Shown: positions 35,341-45,063, counted from the first letter of the stretch. The stretch is DNA of 64,000 bases from Thermoflavifilum sp. (GCA_023511875.1 JAIMAQ010000004.1:1-64000); one strand, 5' to 3'. A program made the numbers and translations. Notes: generated by a model not told the origin, from the letters alone.

Positions 35341-36347
35341 TCGGTTTCATCTTCAAAGGCTGGTAATCCCCAAACATCTGCATCTAGCTTTTTTTCTTCG
35401 CGGAGGTATCTAGCTAGGCTATGGGTAAAGCCATGAGTAACCCATACTTTTTCGGCGCCAGTGGCTTCAACGGCCGATATTAGCCCAGGCCAGTCGGCAT
35501 GATCAGATAGTGGAAAAGCGGCGTCGGTCTTACGTTGTCGAGCTTGGCCGTGCACTTGCATCCAACCACTGCAATAGCCTGTGGCGTAAGGTTGCAGCCG
35601 ATCCAAGGCTTTTGTTTCCAGCGCTGCAGGTGGAATGAGTATTAAGCTTTGTTGGAGTTCTGCTCTTTTCACATCGGGGTTTAGCGGTTGTACAAAAGGG
35701 AAATATGGCTGTAGCTCAGGCCGATGTTGGAGCAGGGTTTGGTGAATGTGATAAATGGAAGGGTGTAGCCAAAAATTGAGTGTTTCATCTTTGAGTAAAT
35801 AAAGCAGTCGTTGGGCCTTGCCGAGGCTATAGCCAACGAGTATGGGCAGTTGCTGTTGAGCAAGAGTTTGCCAAATCCATTGTTGGATGCGCGATTGCAA
35901 GACCGATTGTACTGCCCAGCGATATATGGGAAGCCCAAACGTGGATTCCGTGATAAACACATGGCAGCGTACGGGTTCAAAAGCAGGGGTTATTCCATCG
36001 TCAACAACTTTATAATCTCCCGATACTACCCAAGTTTGCCCGCGATAGGCTAGCCTAATTTGGGCTGATCCGATCACATGTCCTGCAGGAAAGAAATTCA
36101 GTTCTACACCCTGGATATAAGTTTTTACGCCATAATCTAGCGTTTCCGTGTGGATTTGATCACCCAATCTGAGTTTGAGCAAGGGGGCTGTATCGGTTTG
36201 GCATAGATAAAAAGCATGTCCTGCGCGAGCATGGTCGCTATGTGCATGGGTGATTACGGCACGCTTGACAGGTTTGATGGGGTCGATATAAAAATCGCCT
36301 TGCGGGCAATACAAGCCATTTTCGGTTGCAAGGAGTAAGGGTTGCAT
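35334..36347 (-). CDS. Ligase-associated DNA exonuclease (metallo-beta-lactamase fold)
   Basis: The 337-residue protein has the MBL metal motif THAHSDH (H34, H36, D38, H39), further ligand regions in FFPAGHVIGSAQ and SGDYKV, and a beta-CASP-like second half with SDHADWPGL near the C-terminus. It matches the small exonuclease family that usually travels with an ATP-dependent DNA ligase and a DEAD-box helicase in a presumed repair cassette. Neither partner occurs in this window. Instead it begins 4 bp after a lipoprotein gene downstream of guaA and is the last gene of that operon. Confidence 0.88.
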   Translation of the reverse strand: MQPLLLATENGLYCPQGDFYIDPIKPVKRAVITHAHSDHARAGHAFYLCQTDTAPLLKLRLGDQIHTETLDYGVKTYIQGVELNFFPAGHVIGSAQIRLAYRGQTWVVSGDYKVVDDGITPAFEPVRCHVFITESTFGLPIYRWAVQSVLQSRIQQWIWQTLAQQQLPILVGYSLGKAQRLLYLLKDETLNFWLHPSIYHIHQTLLQHRPELQPYFPFVQPLNPDVKRAELQQSLILIPPAALETKALDRLQPYATGYCSGWMQVHGQARQRKTDAAFPLSDHADWPGLISAVEATGAEKVWVTHGFTHSLARYLREEKKLDADVWGLPAFEDETEE

Positions 36348-36351
36348 GGTT

Positions 36352-37707
36352 TTAACTACCTACAATCACATTGCCGGCAGGGAAAGTTTTGCCGTTGATG
36401 ACCTTTAAGAAAAATACGTTTCGATTTTCAAAATAATCGGGTATTTCTTCTTGAGGATGCTTATATACGGGTTCAAACTGATAAGGAATTAACATATTTG
36501 CTCGAGGATCGTTGATGCGAGCATTGAAATAAATGCCATATTGTAGCATGAGCCACAAAAAGCGATAGGTGATGTCAAATCCTTTATATGCAGTATTGCC
36601 CGGATTGGGGTTTTGATATAGCTGGGAAAATTTTTGTTGCACATACCGCATGGCTGTTGCCTGTGGATTGATGACAAATGGGGAAGAATAAAATATAGGC
36701 AGGGAAAACAAGCTAGAATCATTAGCATTAGGCATATCATGCCAGGTGGGCATGCCCATGAGATTAATTTGGTAGCGATCGATAAGGCTGGCCAGTTTAT
36801 GTGCCATGGTAAGCGCTACCGCATTGTTGAGCGTGGCTAAGATGCACACATTATTTTGGGTAGGGCTCAGGTGTTGGGCTATCTCTGCAGCTGTCCAGCT
36901 GGTATCGTATATCACCTGTTGCATCGGCATTACACTCAACTCGGGATGATGTCGATAAGCATCGGTAAAGATCTGGGCAATGGTGTTATCGTCTACATTA
37001 GGCTGGCTCCAAAGAGTAAGGTGCACGTTATTGAAATTAGTGAACACATATTGCAAAATAGCCGCAGCATGAGCGGGGAGGGTGCTGTTGACGATGATCA
37101 GAAAAGGATCTTGTTTTATTTCCGCGTCGTTGGGTAGGGTGGCCGATACCAGGTTTATCGCATGCTGCTGACTAAAAGCAGCTAGAGTTTTGAGTTCGTT
37201 GTATTCGAGCATGCCAATGATCAGGTCGGCTTGTTGAAGGAAGCTATCGTTTATGGCGGCCATCACGGGCAGGGAAGATGAACGGGTGTCATAGACTTTC
37301 AACACAATATTTGCTTCGGAGGGGTGTAAGCTATCTACGGCCAATCGGGTTCCTGCATAAAATTCAAACCCAGGTAAAATGTAAGACGGGAAATGGGTAA
37401 GCCAGGAGTAGGTATTGGTTTGGGTGCGTAGCGAGTCGAGGAAAAGTGGGCAAAACAAGGCTACATGGTAAGTAGATTTTTTTACCAGTCGAGCAAATTG
37501 AGGCACGTGAAAAGGTGCAGCGGCGGGTATATGCTGCTGGGTAGTATCGGGTTTGGGTGCTGGCGGGGCGGGCGCAGGAGCCGCAGGAGGCGGCGCTGGT
37601 GAAGGGGTATTGCTTGTGTGGCGAAACAAGAAACACCCCGATAACATCATCAGGCTCATGATGAAGCAACAGCCAACTGTGTAAGTATAAAGTGTTTTGC
37701 GTAACAT
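36352..37707 (-). CDS. Periplasmic-binding-fold lipoprotein
   Basis: The 451-residue protein has a lipoprotein signal with the lipobox LSGC (C25), then a Pro/Ala-rich linker (about residues 32-60). The rest resembles a type 1 periplasmic binding fold, as in branched-chain amino-acid binding proteins and the Bacteroidota LysM/PBP1-like family: YHVALFCPLFLDS, an LIIGMLEYNEL segment, and INLMGMPTWHDM. It is probably anchored in the envelope and binds an unknown ligand or wall component. The start at 37707 lies 1 bp after the guaA stop. The longer frame would start inside guaA. Confidence 0.8.
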   Translation of the reverse strand: MLRKTLYTYTVGCCFIMSLMMLSGCFLFRHTSNTPSPAPPPAAPAPAPPAPKPDTTQQHIPAAAPFHVPQFARLVKKSTYHVALFCPLFLDSLRTQTNTYSWLTHFPSYILPGFEFYAGTRLAVDSLHPSEANIVLKVYDTRSSSLPVMAAINDSFLQQADLIIGMLEYNELKTLAAFSQQHAINLVSATLPNDAEIKQDPFLIIVNSTLPAHAAAILQYVFTNFNNVHLTLWSQPNVDDNTIAQIFTDAYRHHPELSVMPMQQVIYDTSWTAAEIAQHLSPTQNNVCILATLNNAVALTMAHKLASLIDRYQINLMGMPTWHDMPNANDSSLFSLPIFYSSPFVINPQATAMRYVQQKFSQLYQNPNPGNTAYKGFDITYRFLWLMLQYGIYFNARINDPRANMLIPYQFEPVYKHPQEEIPDYFENRNVFFLKVINGKTFPAGNVIVGS

Positions 37708-37708
37708 G

Positions 37709-39241
37709 TTATTCCCATTCAATGGTAGCAGGTGGTTTGGAGCTAATATCGTATACCACTCGGTTGATACCTTTTACTTTGTTGATGATGGTATTCGACA
37801 CTTCTGCTAGAAAATCATCAGGAAGTCGAGCCCAGTCGGCCGTCATCCCATCGCGCGAGGTCACTGCCCGTAGTGCCACCACATATTCATAAGTTCGTTC
37901 ATCACCCATTACTCCAACGGTTTGTATGGGGAGTAAGATAGCTCCGGCTTGCCATACTTGATCGTAGAGTTGTTGTTCTCGCAGTAGCCGAATGAAAATA
38001 TCATCTGCCTGTTGGAGAAGTCTAAGTTTTTCTGGGGTGATTTCGCCAATGATCCGAATAGCTAACCCCGGTCCTGGAAAGGGATGACGATGAAGGATAT
38101 CGGGATGCACACCCAAAGCTTCACCCACACGGCGCACTTCATCTTTAAACAACATGCGCAAGGGCTCTACCAGTTGTAAATGCATTTTTTCAGGTAGCCC
38201 ACCTACATTATGATGCGATTTAATCGTCACAGAAGGTCCATTGACTGAGATAGATTCAATCACGTCGGGGTAAATAGTACCTTGTCCGAGGAAATGGGCT
38301 TGTGGGTAGGCACGAGCTTCTTGCTGAAAGACGTCGATAAATGTTTTGCCGATGCGTTTTCGTTTTTCCTCTGGGTCAATAACACCTTGAAGGGCCGAAA
38401 GAAATACGCTTGAGGCATCAACGCCTTTCACATCGAGGCCCATATCTCGGTAGGCTTGCATGACCTGTTGGAATTCGTTTAGGCGAAGCAAGCCATGATT
38501 CACAAATATGCCATGCAAGCGTTTCCCAATAGCTTGATGAATGAGTACTGCAGCCACAGTTGAGTCTACGCCCCCACTGAGTGCCATGATTACCTCGTCA
38601 TTGCCCACCTGTTGTTGGATATGGGAAATCGTTTCTTCGATAAAAGATTCGGGCGTCCAAAGGCCTTGGCAATGGCATATGTTAAACAAAAAGTTGTGTA
38701 GGATTTGTTTTCCCTCTGTAGAATGCACTACTTCAGGATGAAACTGCAAGCCATAGAGTGGATGGGCATGATTGACCATGCGGTATGCGGCGATGGGTAT
38801 TTGACGAGTTTGCGCAATGATATCAAATCCATGGGGGAGCTCCAAGATAGTATCGGCATGGCTCATCCAGACTTGCGAGTGAAGGCTGATGCCTTGCCAG
38901 AGGGGATCGGGAGCGGTGAGCTGTAGTTCGGCTCGACCATATTCTCGATGTTGGCTAGCCGCCACTTGTCCACCCCACAGCTGAGCAACGAGCTGCGCGC
39001 CGTAGCAGATACCTAGCAGGGGGCGCTGCTTAGCCCATTCTGATACGGGCGGATGTGGGCTTTGGGGGTCGTTTACGGAAAAAGGGCTACCGGAAAGAAT
39101 GATGCCCTTCACGGTATCATCGATCTCCAATTGACGTGTACAAGGAACGATTTCTGCATATACTTTACACTCGCGAACCGAGCGAGCGATGAGTTGGGTA
39201 TACTGGCTACCGAAGTCAACAATTAAAATTTTTTCTTGCAT
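37709..39241 (-). CDS. guaA: GMP synthase (glutamine-hydrolysing)
   Basis: GuaA converts XMP to GMP with glutamine and ATP. The 510-residue enzyme has an N-terminal class I amidotransferase domain with C79 in GICYGAQ and the His-Glu pair in [12 protein letters not shown]. The ATP pyrophosphatase domain follows with [13 protein letters not shown], then the dimerisation domain ending in KPPATIEWE. It heads an operon with the lipoprotein and exonuclease genes. A TAGGTTTG -7 element lies only 8 bp upstream of the ATG, which would give a very short or leaderless transcript. Confidence 0.98.
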   Translation of the reverse strand: MQEKILIVDFGSQYTQLIARSVRECKVYAEIVPCTRQLEIDDTVKGIILSGSPFSVNDPQSPHPPVSEWAKQRPLLGICYGAQLVAQLWGGQVAASQHREYGRAELQLTAPDPLWQGISLHSQVWMSHADTILELPHGFDIIAQTRQIPIAAYRMVNHAHPLYGLQFHPEVVHSTEGKQILHNFLFNICHCQGLWTPESFIEETISHIQQQVGNDEVIMALSGGVDSTVAAVLIHQAIGKRLHGIFVNHGLLRLNEFQQVMQAYRDMGLDVKGVDASSVFLSALQGVIDPEEKRKRIGKTFIDVFQQEARAYPQAHFLGQGTIYPDVIESISVNGPSVTIKSHHNVGGLPEKMHLQLVEPLRMLFKDEVRRVGEALGVHPDILHRHPFPGPGLAIRIIGEITPEKLRLLQQADDIFIRLLREQQLYDQVWQAGAILLPIQTVGVMGDERTYEYVVALRAVTSRDGMTADWARLPDDFLAEVSNTIINKVKGINRVVYDISSKPPATIEWE

Positions 39242-39248
39242 TTCTTTG

Positions 39249-39256
39249 CAAACCTA
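39249..39256 (-). promoter_or_regulatory. Bacteroidota -7 element close to guaA start (TAGGTTTG)
   Basis: On the minus strand TAGGTTTG matches TAnnTTTG. Its 3' end is 7 bp before the guaA ATG, so transcription from it would start at or next to the start codon. No TTG is seen at -33. Confidence 0.35.
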
Positions 39257-39474
39257 ATGGAATTTTTGGGGATGAATATATGGGTGCCGAAATATCGATG
39301 GGGAGATGTGGTAAATCGCATATCGAGGTGTTTATACGATTGATAAGCATGAGTATGATGAAATTGTTGCTTTATGCTAAGCTTTGTCTGGGCGGCAATC
39401 TTCAAAATTTATGTGTTTATCTCCTGCCTGAAAAGATCTTTGCTAGCAGGCATTCTCGCATGTTCGTTGCCATG

Positions 39475-41577
39475 TTATTTCCACTGCCATTGTAATCCTA
39501 CGTAGTAATTTCTTGCTGGCGCGGGATTATAATAACGATTGCCAGCAGCATTTACATCGTCGCCTAAGCTATAGAGTTGATTGAGCAAGTTGTTTACTCC
39601 CAAGTAAATGAGCCATTGTTGATGGGTGGATAAAGAATGTTGGTAGCCGATTTTCAGGTCTATTAGGTTGTAAGCACGGCTATATGCCGTATTGGCATCG
39701 TTGAGCGGGATAGCTTGGGAAAGATGATGTTGTAAAAAAGCTTGTAAGCCGTTGCTCCATTGACATTTAGCCTGGTTTACCCAGGTAAGGGGAGATACAC
39801 CAGGGATGCGCTTGCCAGTGTAATCGTGCCCGAGTGGGGCATAGTCTTGATAGCGGTAGTTGGTAAGGGTAAGGCCAGAAGAAAGTTGTACCTGGGGTAG
39901 CCAGCTTGGAATGGGCTTAGGAAGTTGATATTGTAGCCAGGTTTCTAGCCCAGCCTGATGGGTATGGCCAGCATTGATGAAATAATCGGCACCGCTACTG
40001 TCGCGCTGCTGACTAATGCTTTGTTGAAGGTTAAACAGATAGATGTTGCTTTCCCAGCGCAGGCGATGTTGCAGGGCATAGCCTTTCCAGCCCACTTCGT
40101 AGTTGTACCCCCACTGTGGGCGGAGGTGCGTATTCAGGATGTTGGTGGAGGGTAATAGTTGGTTAATTGTGGGAGGCGAGAAAGCCTTGGCAATGTTGAG
40201 GTAGATCGACATATCGGCTGTGGAGAAATTTTTCAGCAGGGCGATGCGGGGCGACCAGTTGCCGATTGGCGATTGTGGATTGATATGCCAAACGGTGTAT
40301 GGGGTGGGATAAAGTTGGTAGAAGGTGTAAAGGGTTTGCTGAAAGCTGAGTCCGCCCGTAACCGACCATCCATGAGAAAATTGTATATCGCCCTGGAGAA
40401 AGATGGTGGTTTGAACGATGGTTTCGTTGTAATGCGTTTGCATCGTGTCGGGTTGGCCACCTCGATTGCCATAATCTTCTATATTGAAAAGCCCTTCTTG
40501 CCATTCGGCGCCTCCTGTGAGTATGAGTCGGCCATAGTTGCCTTGGTGGTTGTATTGCATTACGGTGCGCAAGCCTCCATGAGGTTCTTTACGGTACTCC
40601 ATATTGCGAAAGGTAGGGTTGGTGATATGGCTATAAGAAAGGTAAGCTGAGCTGCTTTGGGTGAGGGCTCTGGAATAATGCACAGATGTGTGCACGCCGA
40701 TGATGAAATTTTGTTGGGCTATTGCTGCATGAGCGCTGTCGGCCGAGGGGTAAGGGCCACTTGCTGGGCGGGCCATGCGCGGATTTTTTTCCATCTCACT
40801 TAGAGTTAATCCGCCAGGGGTTTGGTACCAAAGATCGTTGATATGCAGCCACAAGCTGGCTTCATGGTGATCATTGGGCTGCCAATACGACTCATAGCTT
40901 GCAGTGTGTTGCCATGATGCCGTATGCTCTCGATAGCCTCGAGCGGTAAAATAGCCATAATGAGCATATTCTTGATGTTGTGGTGTACCCCAGTGAGCCT
41001 GTACGATGGCATGTTGCAAGCCATAACTTCCTGTTTCATATTGCAGCTGTGCAGTAGATAAGCTATCATCGAGGGCTTGTAAGGGACTTTCTATAAGCAT
41101 AACCCCACCAATGCCAGCGCCATAAATGCTAGCGGCTGGGCCCTTGATAAATGTGATTTGCCCAAAATCGGTGATGTCGAGCTGATTCAAGTAGGTATCT
41201 CCACCCGGTGAGGTAAGGGGAATGCCGTTGTAGTAGATTTTTACTTCACGAACGCCAAAAGGTGCTCTAATAGAGCTTCCACGAATGTTCAACCGATAGC
41301 TTGCGGGAGAACGTTGTTCCATGCGAATGCCGGGTAAAGCATTGACGGCTGGCAAGATGCTCGTTTGTTGAAATTCATGAAGCTGAGCGTGCTCGAGGGT
41401 GGCTATGGGGGCGGCTTGTTGCAGCCAGGGTTTACGTTCTTCGAAAGCTTGTATGGTTACTTCAGGGAGTGGATGAATCGTGTCGCGCTTGAATGGGCCA
41501 TCTTGGGCATGTGCAGATGGGATTATCCAGAGTAAGGCAAGTAAGGTAGACGATAAGGGCGAGTAAATATTGGCCAT
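39475..41577 (-). CDS. TonB-dependent outer-membrane receptor
   Basis: The 700-residue protein has a signal peptide ending AHAQ. A plug domain follows (about residues 55-170: PAVNALPGIRMEQR, YRLNIRGSSIRAPFG and FIKGPAASIYGAGIGG). The rest is a beta-barrel with aromatic-rich strands ending in YYVGLQWQWK, with a terminal aromatic region as expected for Bam insertion. The plug contains the typical IRG element and a final NxY-type LTSPGGDTYLNQL. There is no CarboxypepD or SusD partner, so a siderophore, vitamin or metal-complex ligand is more likely than a glycan. It probably shares a transcript with the ATP-grasp-like gene 58 bp upstream. Confidence 0.93.
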   Translation of the reverse strand: MANIYSPLSSTLLALLWIIPSAHAQDGPFKRDTIHPLPEVTIQAFEERKPWLQQAAPIATLEHAQLHEFQQTSILPAVNALPGIRMEQRSPASYRLNIRGSSIRAPFGVREVKIYYNGIPLTSPGGDTYLNQLDITDFGQITFIKGPAASIYGAGIGGVMLIESPLQALDDSLSTAQLQYETGSYGLQHAIVQAHWGTPQHQEYAHYGYFTARGYREHTASWQHTASYESYWQPNDHHEASLWLHINDLWYQTPGGLTLSEMEKNPRMARPASGPYPSADSAHAAIAQQNFIIGVHTSVHYSRALTQSSSAYLSYSHITNPTFRNMEYRKEPHGGLRTVMQYNHQGNYGRLILTGGAEWQEGLFNIEDYGNRGGQPDTMQTHYNETIVQTTIFLQGDIQFSHGWSVTGGLSFQQTLYTFYQLYPTPYTVWHINPQSPIGNWSPRIALLKNFSTADMSIYLNIAKAFSPPTINQLLPSTNILNTHLRPQWGYNYEVGWKGYALQHRLRWESNIYLFNLQQSISQQRDSSGADYFINAGHTHQAGLETWLQYQLPKPIPSWLPQVQLSSGLTLTNYRYQDYAPLGHDYTGKRIPGVSPLTWVNQAKCQWSNGLQAFLQHHLSQAIPLNDANTAYSRAYNLIDLKIGYQHSLSTHQQWLIYLGVNNLLNQLYSLGDDVNAAGNRYYNPAPARNYYVGLQWQWK

Positions 41578-41635
41578 CTAAAAACATTTTGTCTACAAGT
41601 TTAAGTTTCCCGGAGCATAATCTGATAACGGGTAT

Positions 41636-42604
41636 TTAGATTTGGAAGGGCCATGTCCAGAAAGCTTGGTGACGGGTTACGGTTTTAGGCCATAATCCCC
41701 AGTTGAGGTTGTCTTGTTGGGGATCGATTTTGTCTACCATTTGTTGAGCCGTTTGCACGATGGCTTCACACAACCAATCGACGAGGGGATCGGGTAGTAA
41801 GGGGAGGAAACCTTCATGAAAAGGTTGAGCTATGCGTACTATGTAGAGTTGGTTGTCGACTACGGCCCATTCACTCACCTGGAAATCGTATCCACAGAAG
41901 GCTTGTATTCTATGGGCTCGATCAGTGATTTCTTCTAATTGAGCTGCGGTAAGCGGAAAATGAACGTGGTAGCGTTGATGGGCAGGCAGTTGAGGATGGT
42001 AAGGCACCACTTGCATCGTTTTATCCATAGCGAAACAGCGGTAATAAGCCTGCCAGGGCAATTTTTGTTGCAGCATCATCACTTGCGTGCCGGTGAGGGG
42101 ATGCAGGCGATAAAAAGCTTTTTCGTCGGGTAAGACATGGGTATTGCTTTCGTCGGGTATTTGATGAGCGGGCATCATGAGTGCAGGGAAGCCCACATAG
42201 TCAAAAATGTTTTGCCAGTCGAGCGGGAAAGAGAGATTACCAAAAGCACGATCAGAAACAGCGGGAGGCTTTTCCCAGGAAGGCAAGATAGCCGTACGAG
42301 GAGTGGTCATCCCCAGCTTAGCGGCTAGCAGCAAGGCTGTCCATTCATGCAATCCGTCTAATAGAAACGGGTTGTTGCACACAGCTACCCCTTGTAGAGC
42401 GGCTTGTTTGAGATACCAACGGTAAAAGGGGATTTTCGGAGAAATCAAATCAATAATGATATCTTGCTCAACTTTTTCTTGGTCGAGCAGATGCGAAATA
42501 AGAATGCTGTCTGTGATAAACACATCGGCATGCTGTTGGAATCGCTGCAGTAATTTTTCTGCAAAAGCAGATTGTTCGCCGAAAAGCAAACCAATTTTTT
42601 TCAT
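41636..42604 (-). CDS. ATP-grasp-like protein of unknown function
   Basis: The 322-residue protein has no signal peptide. Its layout resembles ATP-grasp enzymes of the RimK/Ddl shape: an N-terminal Rossmann-like part (KKIGLLFGEQSAF), a middle with VCNNPFLLDGLHEW and LAAKLGMTTPRTAILP, typical of the pre-ATP-grasp domain, and a C-terminal half with CFAMDKTMQVVPYHP and FQVSEWAVVDNQLYIVRI. Canonical catalytic residues are not obvious, so the assignment is by overall look. The ATG at 42604 is preferred over 42652. It lies directly upstream of the TonB receptor gene. Confidence 0.6.
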   Translation of the reverse strand: MKKIGLLFGEQSAFAEKLLQRFQQHADVFITDSILISHLLDQEKVEQDIIIDLISPKIPFYRWYLKQAALQGVAVCNNPFLLDGLHEWTALLLAAKLGMTTPRTAILPSWEKPPAVSDRAFGNLSFPLDWQNIFDYVGFPALMMPAHQIPDESNTHVLPDEKAFYRLHPLTGTQVMMLQQKLPWQAYYRCFAMDKTMQVVPYHPQLPAHQRYHVHFPLTAAQLEEITDRAHRIQAFCGYDFQVSEWAVVDNQLYIVRIAQPFHEGFLPLLPDPLVDWLCEAIVQTAQQMVDKIDPQQDNLNWGLWPKTVTRHQAFWTWPFQI

Positions 42605-42729
42605 GCGTAGGGCTTTTACCGAATATACGTGTTTTTTCTGGATGTCGATCACGAGCCAGATCGCATCAGTATGCTATAAGCATAGAGGTGTTAGGTAGTG
42701 GGTTTGATGCTTTATCGAAAAGTTAAATT

Positions 42730-43353
42730 TTATTCGACGCTCACCCAATCTTCCCAAATACCTTTCCCTTGCCTAACCAGTCGGGGTATTTCGTCGGTAC
42801 AATCGATCACCGTTGAAAGCTCCATTCCGCCCACACCCCCGTCAACTACAATATCGACGAGCTTTTTAAATTTTTCATGGATCCATTCAGGATCGGTATA
42901 ATATTCCACGTATTGATCGGTGAGTGAAGTACTTAGGATGGGATGCCCTAGCTCTTTCACAATGGTACGCGCAATTAAATTGTCGGGTACTCGGATGCCC
43001 ACTGTGTCTTTTTTGGTTTTTAAGATCCTGGGCACCTGTTTACTTGCTGGAAGGATAAACGTATAAGGGCCGGGCAGAGAGTTTTTGAGTAAGCGAAAGA
43101 CGGGATTATCGACTTGCCGAGCATAATCGCTCAGATGGCTAAGATCGTGACAGATAAAAGAGAATTGTGCTTTTTCTATAGGAATTTGTTTGATCTGGCA
43201 GATCCGTTCAATAGCGCGTTGATTAAAAATATCGCAGCCCAAGCCATAGACTGTGTCGGTCGGATAGATAATAATCCCACCATTTTGTAGGCATTCCACA
43301 ATTTGCTTGATGTGACGGGGCGATGGATTTTCGGGATGAACTTTGAGTAACAT
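42730..43353 (-). CDS. Sua5/YciO/YrdC-family threonylcarbamoyl-AMP synthase-like protein
   Basis: The 207-residue single-domain protein has the family signature GGIIIYPTDTVYGLGCDIF, the KxxxxxP nucleotide region (IKQIPIEKAQFSFI), LLKNSLPGPYTFILPA, and TVGIRVPDN followed by LGHPILSTSLT. It resembles the YciO branch more than TsaC. The family makes the threonylcarbamoyl adenylate precursor for tRNA t6A, but YciO-type members may have a different role. A TAGGTTTG -7 element lies about 25 bp upstream. It is divergent from mtgA. Confidence 0.88.
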   Translation of the reverse strand: MLLKVHPENPSPRHIKQIVECLQNGGIIIYPTDTVYGLGCDIFNQRAIERICQIKQIPIEKAQFSFICHDLSHLSDYARQVDNPVFRLLKNSLPGPYTFILPASKQVPRILKTKKDTVGIRVPDNLIARTIVKELGHPILSTSLTDQYVEYYTDPEWIHEKFKKLVDIVVDGGVGGMELSTVIDCTDEIPRLVRQGKGIWEDWVSVE

Positions 43354-43375
43354 GATTTACCTATTTGGTTGAAAA

Positions 43376-43383
43376 CAAACCTA
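43376..43383 (-). promoter_or_regulatory. Bacteroidota -7 element (TAGGTTTG)
   Basis: On the minus strand TAGGTTTG matches TAnnTTTG exactly, ending 22 bp before the ATG at 43353. This is the third identical TAGGTTTG upstream of a gene in the window. The -33 box is not clear. Confidence 0.5.
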
Positions 43384-43486
43384 ATAAAAAACCTGCATAT
43401 AAAACCAGTGGCTTTTACTTGACTGGCAACAGGGTTGGCAGTAATGTTAAAAATATCACGAGTTTTTTAGAAAATTTGTGTCAATC

Positions 43487-44209
43487 ATGAAATCCACCCA
43501 ACATTCTTCTTGGTTTAAACGTTTATGGCGTTTCTTAAAGCGATTGTTGCTGATATTGTTTGTGGTGCAACTGTTGTATATCGTGATATTGAAATGGGTT
43601 CCCCCGCCTACCACTTTTACCATGATTCAAAATAGATTAGCCGCTTGGCGCGACCAGCAGCCTTTTCGATATACTTGGGTAAGTTATGATCGAATTTCAT
43701 CTTATGCAAAGCTGGCGGTGATGGCTGGTGAAGACCAACTTTTCCCCGATCACAACGGTTTTGATTTTAAATCAATCGAGAAGGCCTGGAAGCATAACCA
43801 ACATAGCCGAAGCCTGCGAGGAGCCAGCACGATTAGTCAACAAGTAGCCCGCAATGTATTTCTTTGGCAAGGGCGTAATTGGATTCGTAAAGGCATTGAA
43901 GTATATTTCACCTTCATGATTGAAAAAATTTGGGGCAAACGTCGCATCCTTGAAATGTATCTCAATGTGGCGCAGATGGGGCCGCATATTTTTGGCATAC
44001 AAGCAGCCGCACAAACCTATTATCATAAGCCAGCCTCTCGCCTCACGCGCGAAGAAGCAGCCATGATTGCCGCCGTGCTTCCCAACCCTGTGCGCTTTCT
44101 CGTAAATCCTCCCTCTTCGTTTACGCGCTGGCGCCAACAATACTTACTCAAGCAAATGCAGAATTTAGCAGGCGATCCCGATATTGAAGCTTTGATCAGG
44201 GAAAAATGA
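43487..44209 (+). CDS. mtgA: Monofunctional biosynthetic peptidoglycan transglycosylase
   Basis: MtgA polymerises lipid II into glycan strands at the outer face of the cytoplasmic membrane. The 240-residue protein has a basic N-terminus and one membrane anchor (residues 18-38). The GT51 domain then shows AGEDQLFPDHNGFD with catalytic E82, RGASTISQQVARN, the WGKRRILEMYLN segment and AAMIAAVLPNP. There is no transpeptidase domain. The ATG at 43487 is used instead of a GTG three codons upstream. Confidence 0.94.
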   Translation: MKSTQHSSWFKRLWRFLKRLLLILFVVQLLYIVILKWVPPPTTFTMIQNRLAAWRDQQPFRYTWVSYDRISSYAKLAVMAGEDQLFPDHNGFDFKSIEKAWKHNQHSRSLRGASTISQQVARNVFLWQGRNWIRKGIEVYFTFMIEKIWGKRRILEMYLNVAQMGPHIFGIQAAAQTYYHKPASRLTREEAAMIAAVLPNPVRFLVNPPSSFTRWRQQYLLKQMQNLAGDPDIEALIREK

Positions 44210-44444
44210 AAAATATGAGTTGATTTGAAAACTGATTGTTATTTTTAGGCTCTTTGGAGTTAAACGAAAAATGATTTTCAGATACAGTTGAATTAAAAGA
44301 GTCGTTGCATATTGGATGATGATTTTTTTTACTTTTAACTTTACTCTCTTGTGAATATCCAATCAAAATTTTTTACAAGACTTTACTTCAATTATATACG
44401 CTTCTCAACCCAATAAAACCATCAACCCACTTTAACTTATAAAC

Positions 44445-45011
44445 ATGAAAAGAAATAAATTTATAGCTTCACTCTTGACGATGGCAGCATCTCCCTTAGC
44501 ATCTATAGCTTATATACAGCAGTTATGTCCACGAAAAGATAAAGGTTTTAAAATTCATGCTGGCGAAGGTAGACTTAATGGACATATACAACTGAAAGGT
44601 GTTAATGCCAATATTTTAGATGTCAAAATATCGGGTAGTGATACAGATGGAGATATAGCCATTTTTGAACAAACTTCTCTTTCGCCTGGTAAAGGAACCC
44701 CTCTTCATGTTCATTTCTATCAGGATGAGATCTTTTATGTGCTCGAAGGATCATATAGGTTTAAAGTAGGAGGGGATATTCATGACTTATCAGCAGGCGA
44801 TAGTATTTTTTTACCGAGAAAGCTAGCTCACGCATGGACACAACTTTCCACAACAGGAAAAATGATTGTTGTGTTGCAGCCAGCAGGTAAATTAGAAAAT
44901 TTTTTCCTCACCATGGCTGCCCTTGATCATGAGCCCAATATGGAAGAAGTTGCAAAGATTTTTGCTGCAAACGAGATGCAGGTGGTTGGCCCACCTCTAA
45001 AAATCGAGTGA
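44445..45011 (+). CDS. Cupin-domain protein with signal-like N-terminus
   Basis: The 188-residue protein begins MKRNKFIASLLTMAASPLASIAY, which looks like an export signal. It is followed by a single cupin barrel. The metal-binding motif is HVHFYQDEIFYVLEG, with two histidines and a glutamate, and the second motif is LPRKLAHAWTQL. It may be a periplasmic small-molecule-binding protein or enzyme. The codons are more A/T-rich than in the flanking genes, consistent with the accessory patch running to 46729. The 235 bp upstream (44210-44444) is AT-rich and shows no other gene. Confidence 0.8.
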   Translation: MKRNKFIASLLTMAASPLASIAYIQQLCPRKDKGFKIHAGEGRLNGHIQLKGVNANILDVKISGSDTDGDIAIFEQTSLSPGKGTPLHVHFYQDEIFYVLEGSYRFKVGGDIHDLSAGDSIFLPRKLAHAWTQLSTTGKMIVVLQPAGKLENFFLTMAALDHEPNMEEVAKIFAANEMQVVGPPLKIE

Positions 45012-45063
45012 TTTGATTTATTTTTTCGTGAAATAATTTTTTAAAATAAAAAACTATCCACAA

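Noticed and set aside
39242-39474. Riboswitch upstream of guaA
   Set aside because: There is no conserved purine-aptamer core or terminator hairpin, and the likely -7 element sits next to the start codon, leaving no leader.
39280-39495. Plus-strand 71-codon frame in the guaA-TonB receptor gap
   Set aside because: The composition is not protein-like, it runs into the receptor gene antisense, and it has no ribosome-binding or promoter support.
40159-40650. Plus-strand 163-codon frame inside the TonB receptor gene
   Set aside because: It is antisense to the receptor barrel, is mostly Gly/Val/Arg complement codons, and has no promoter.
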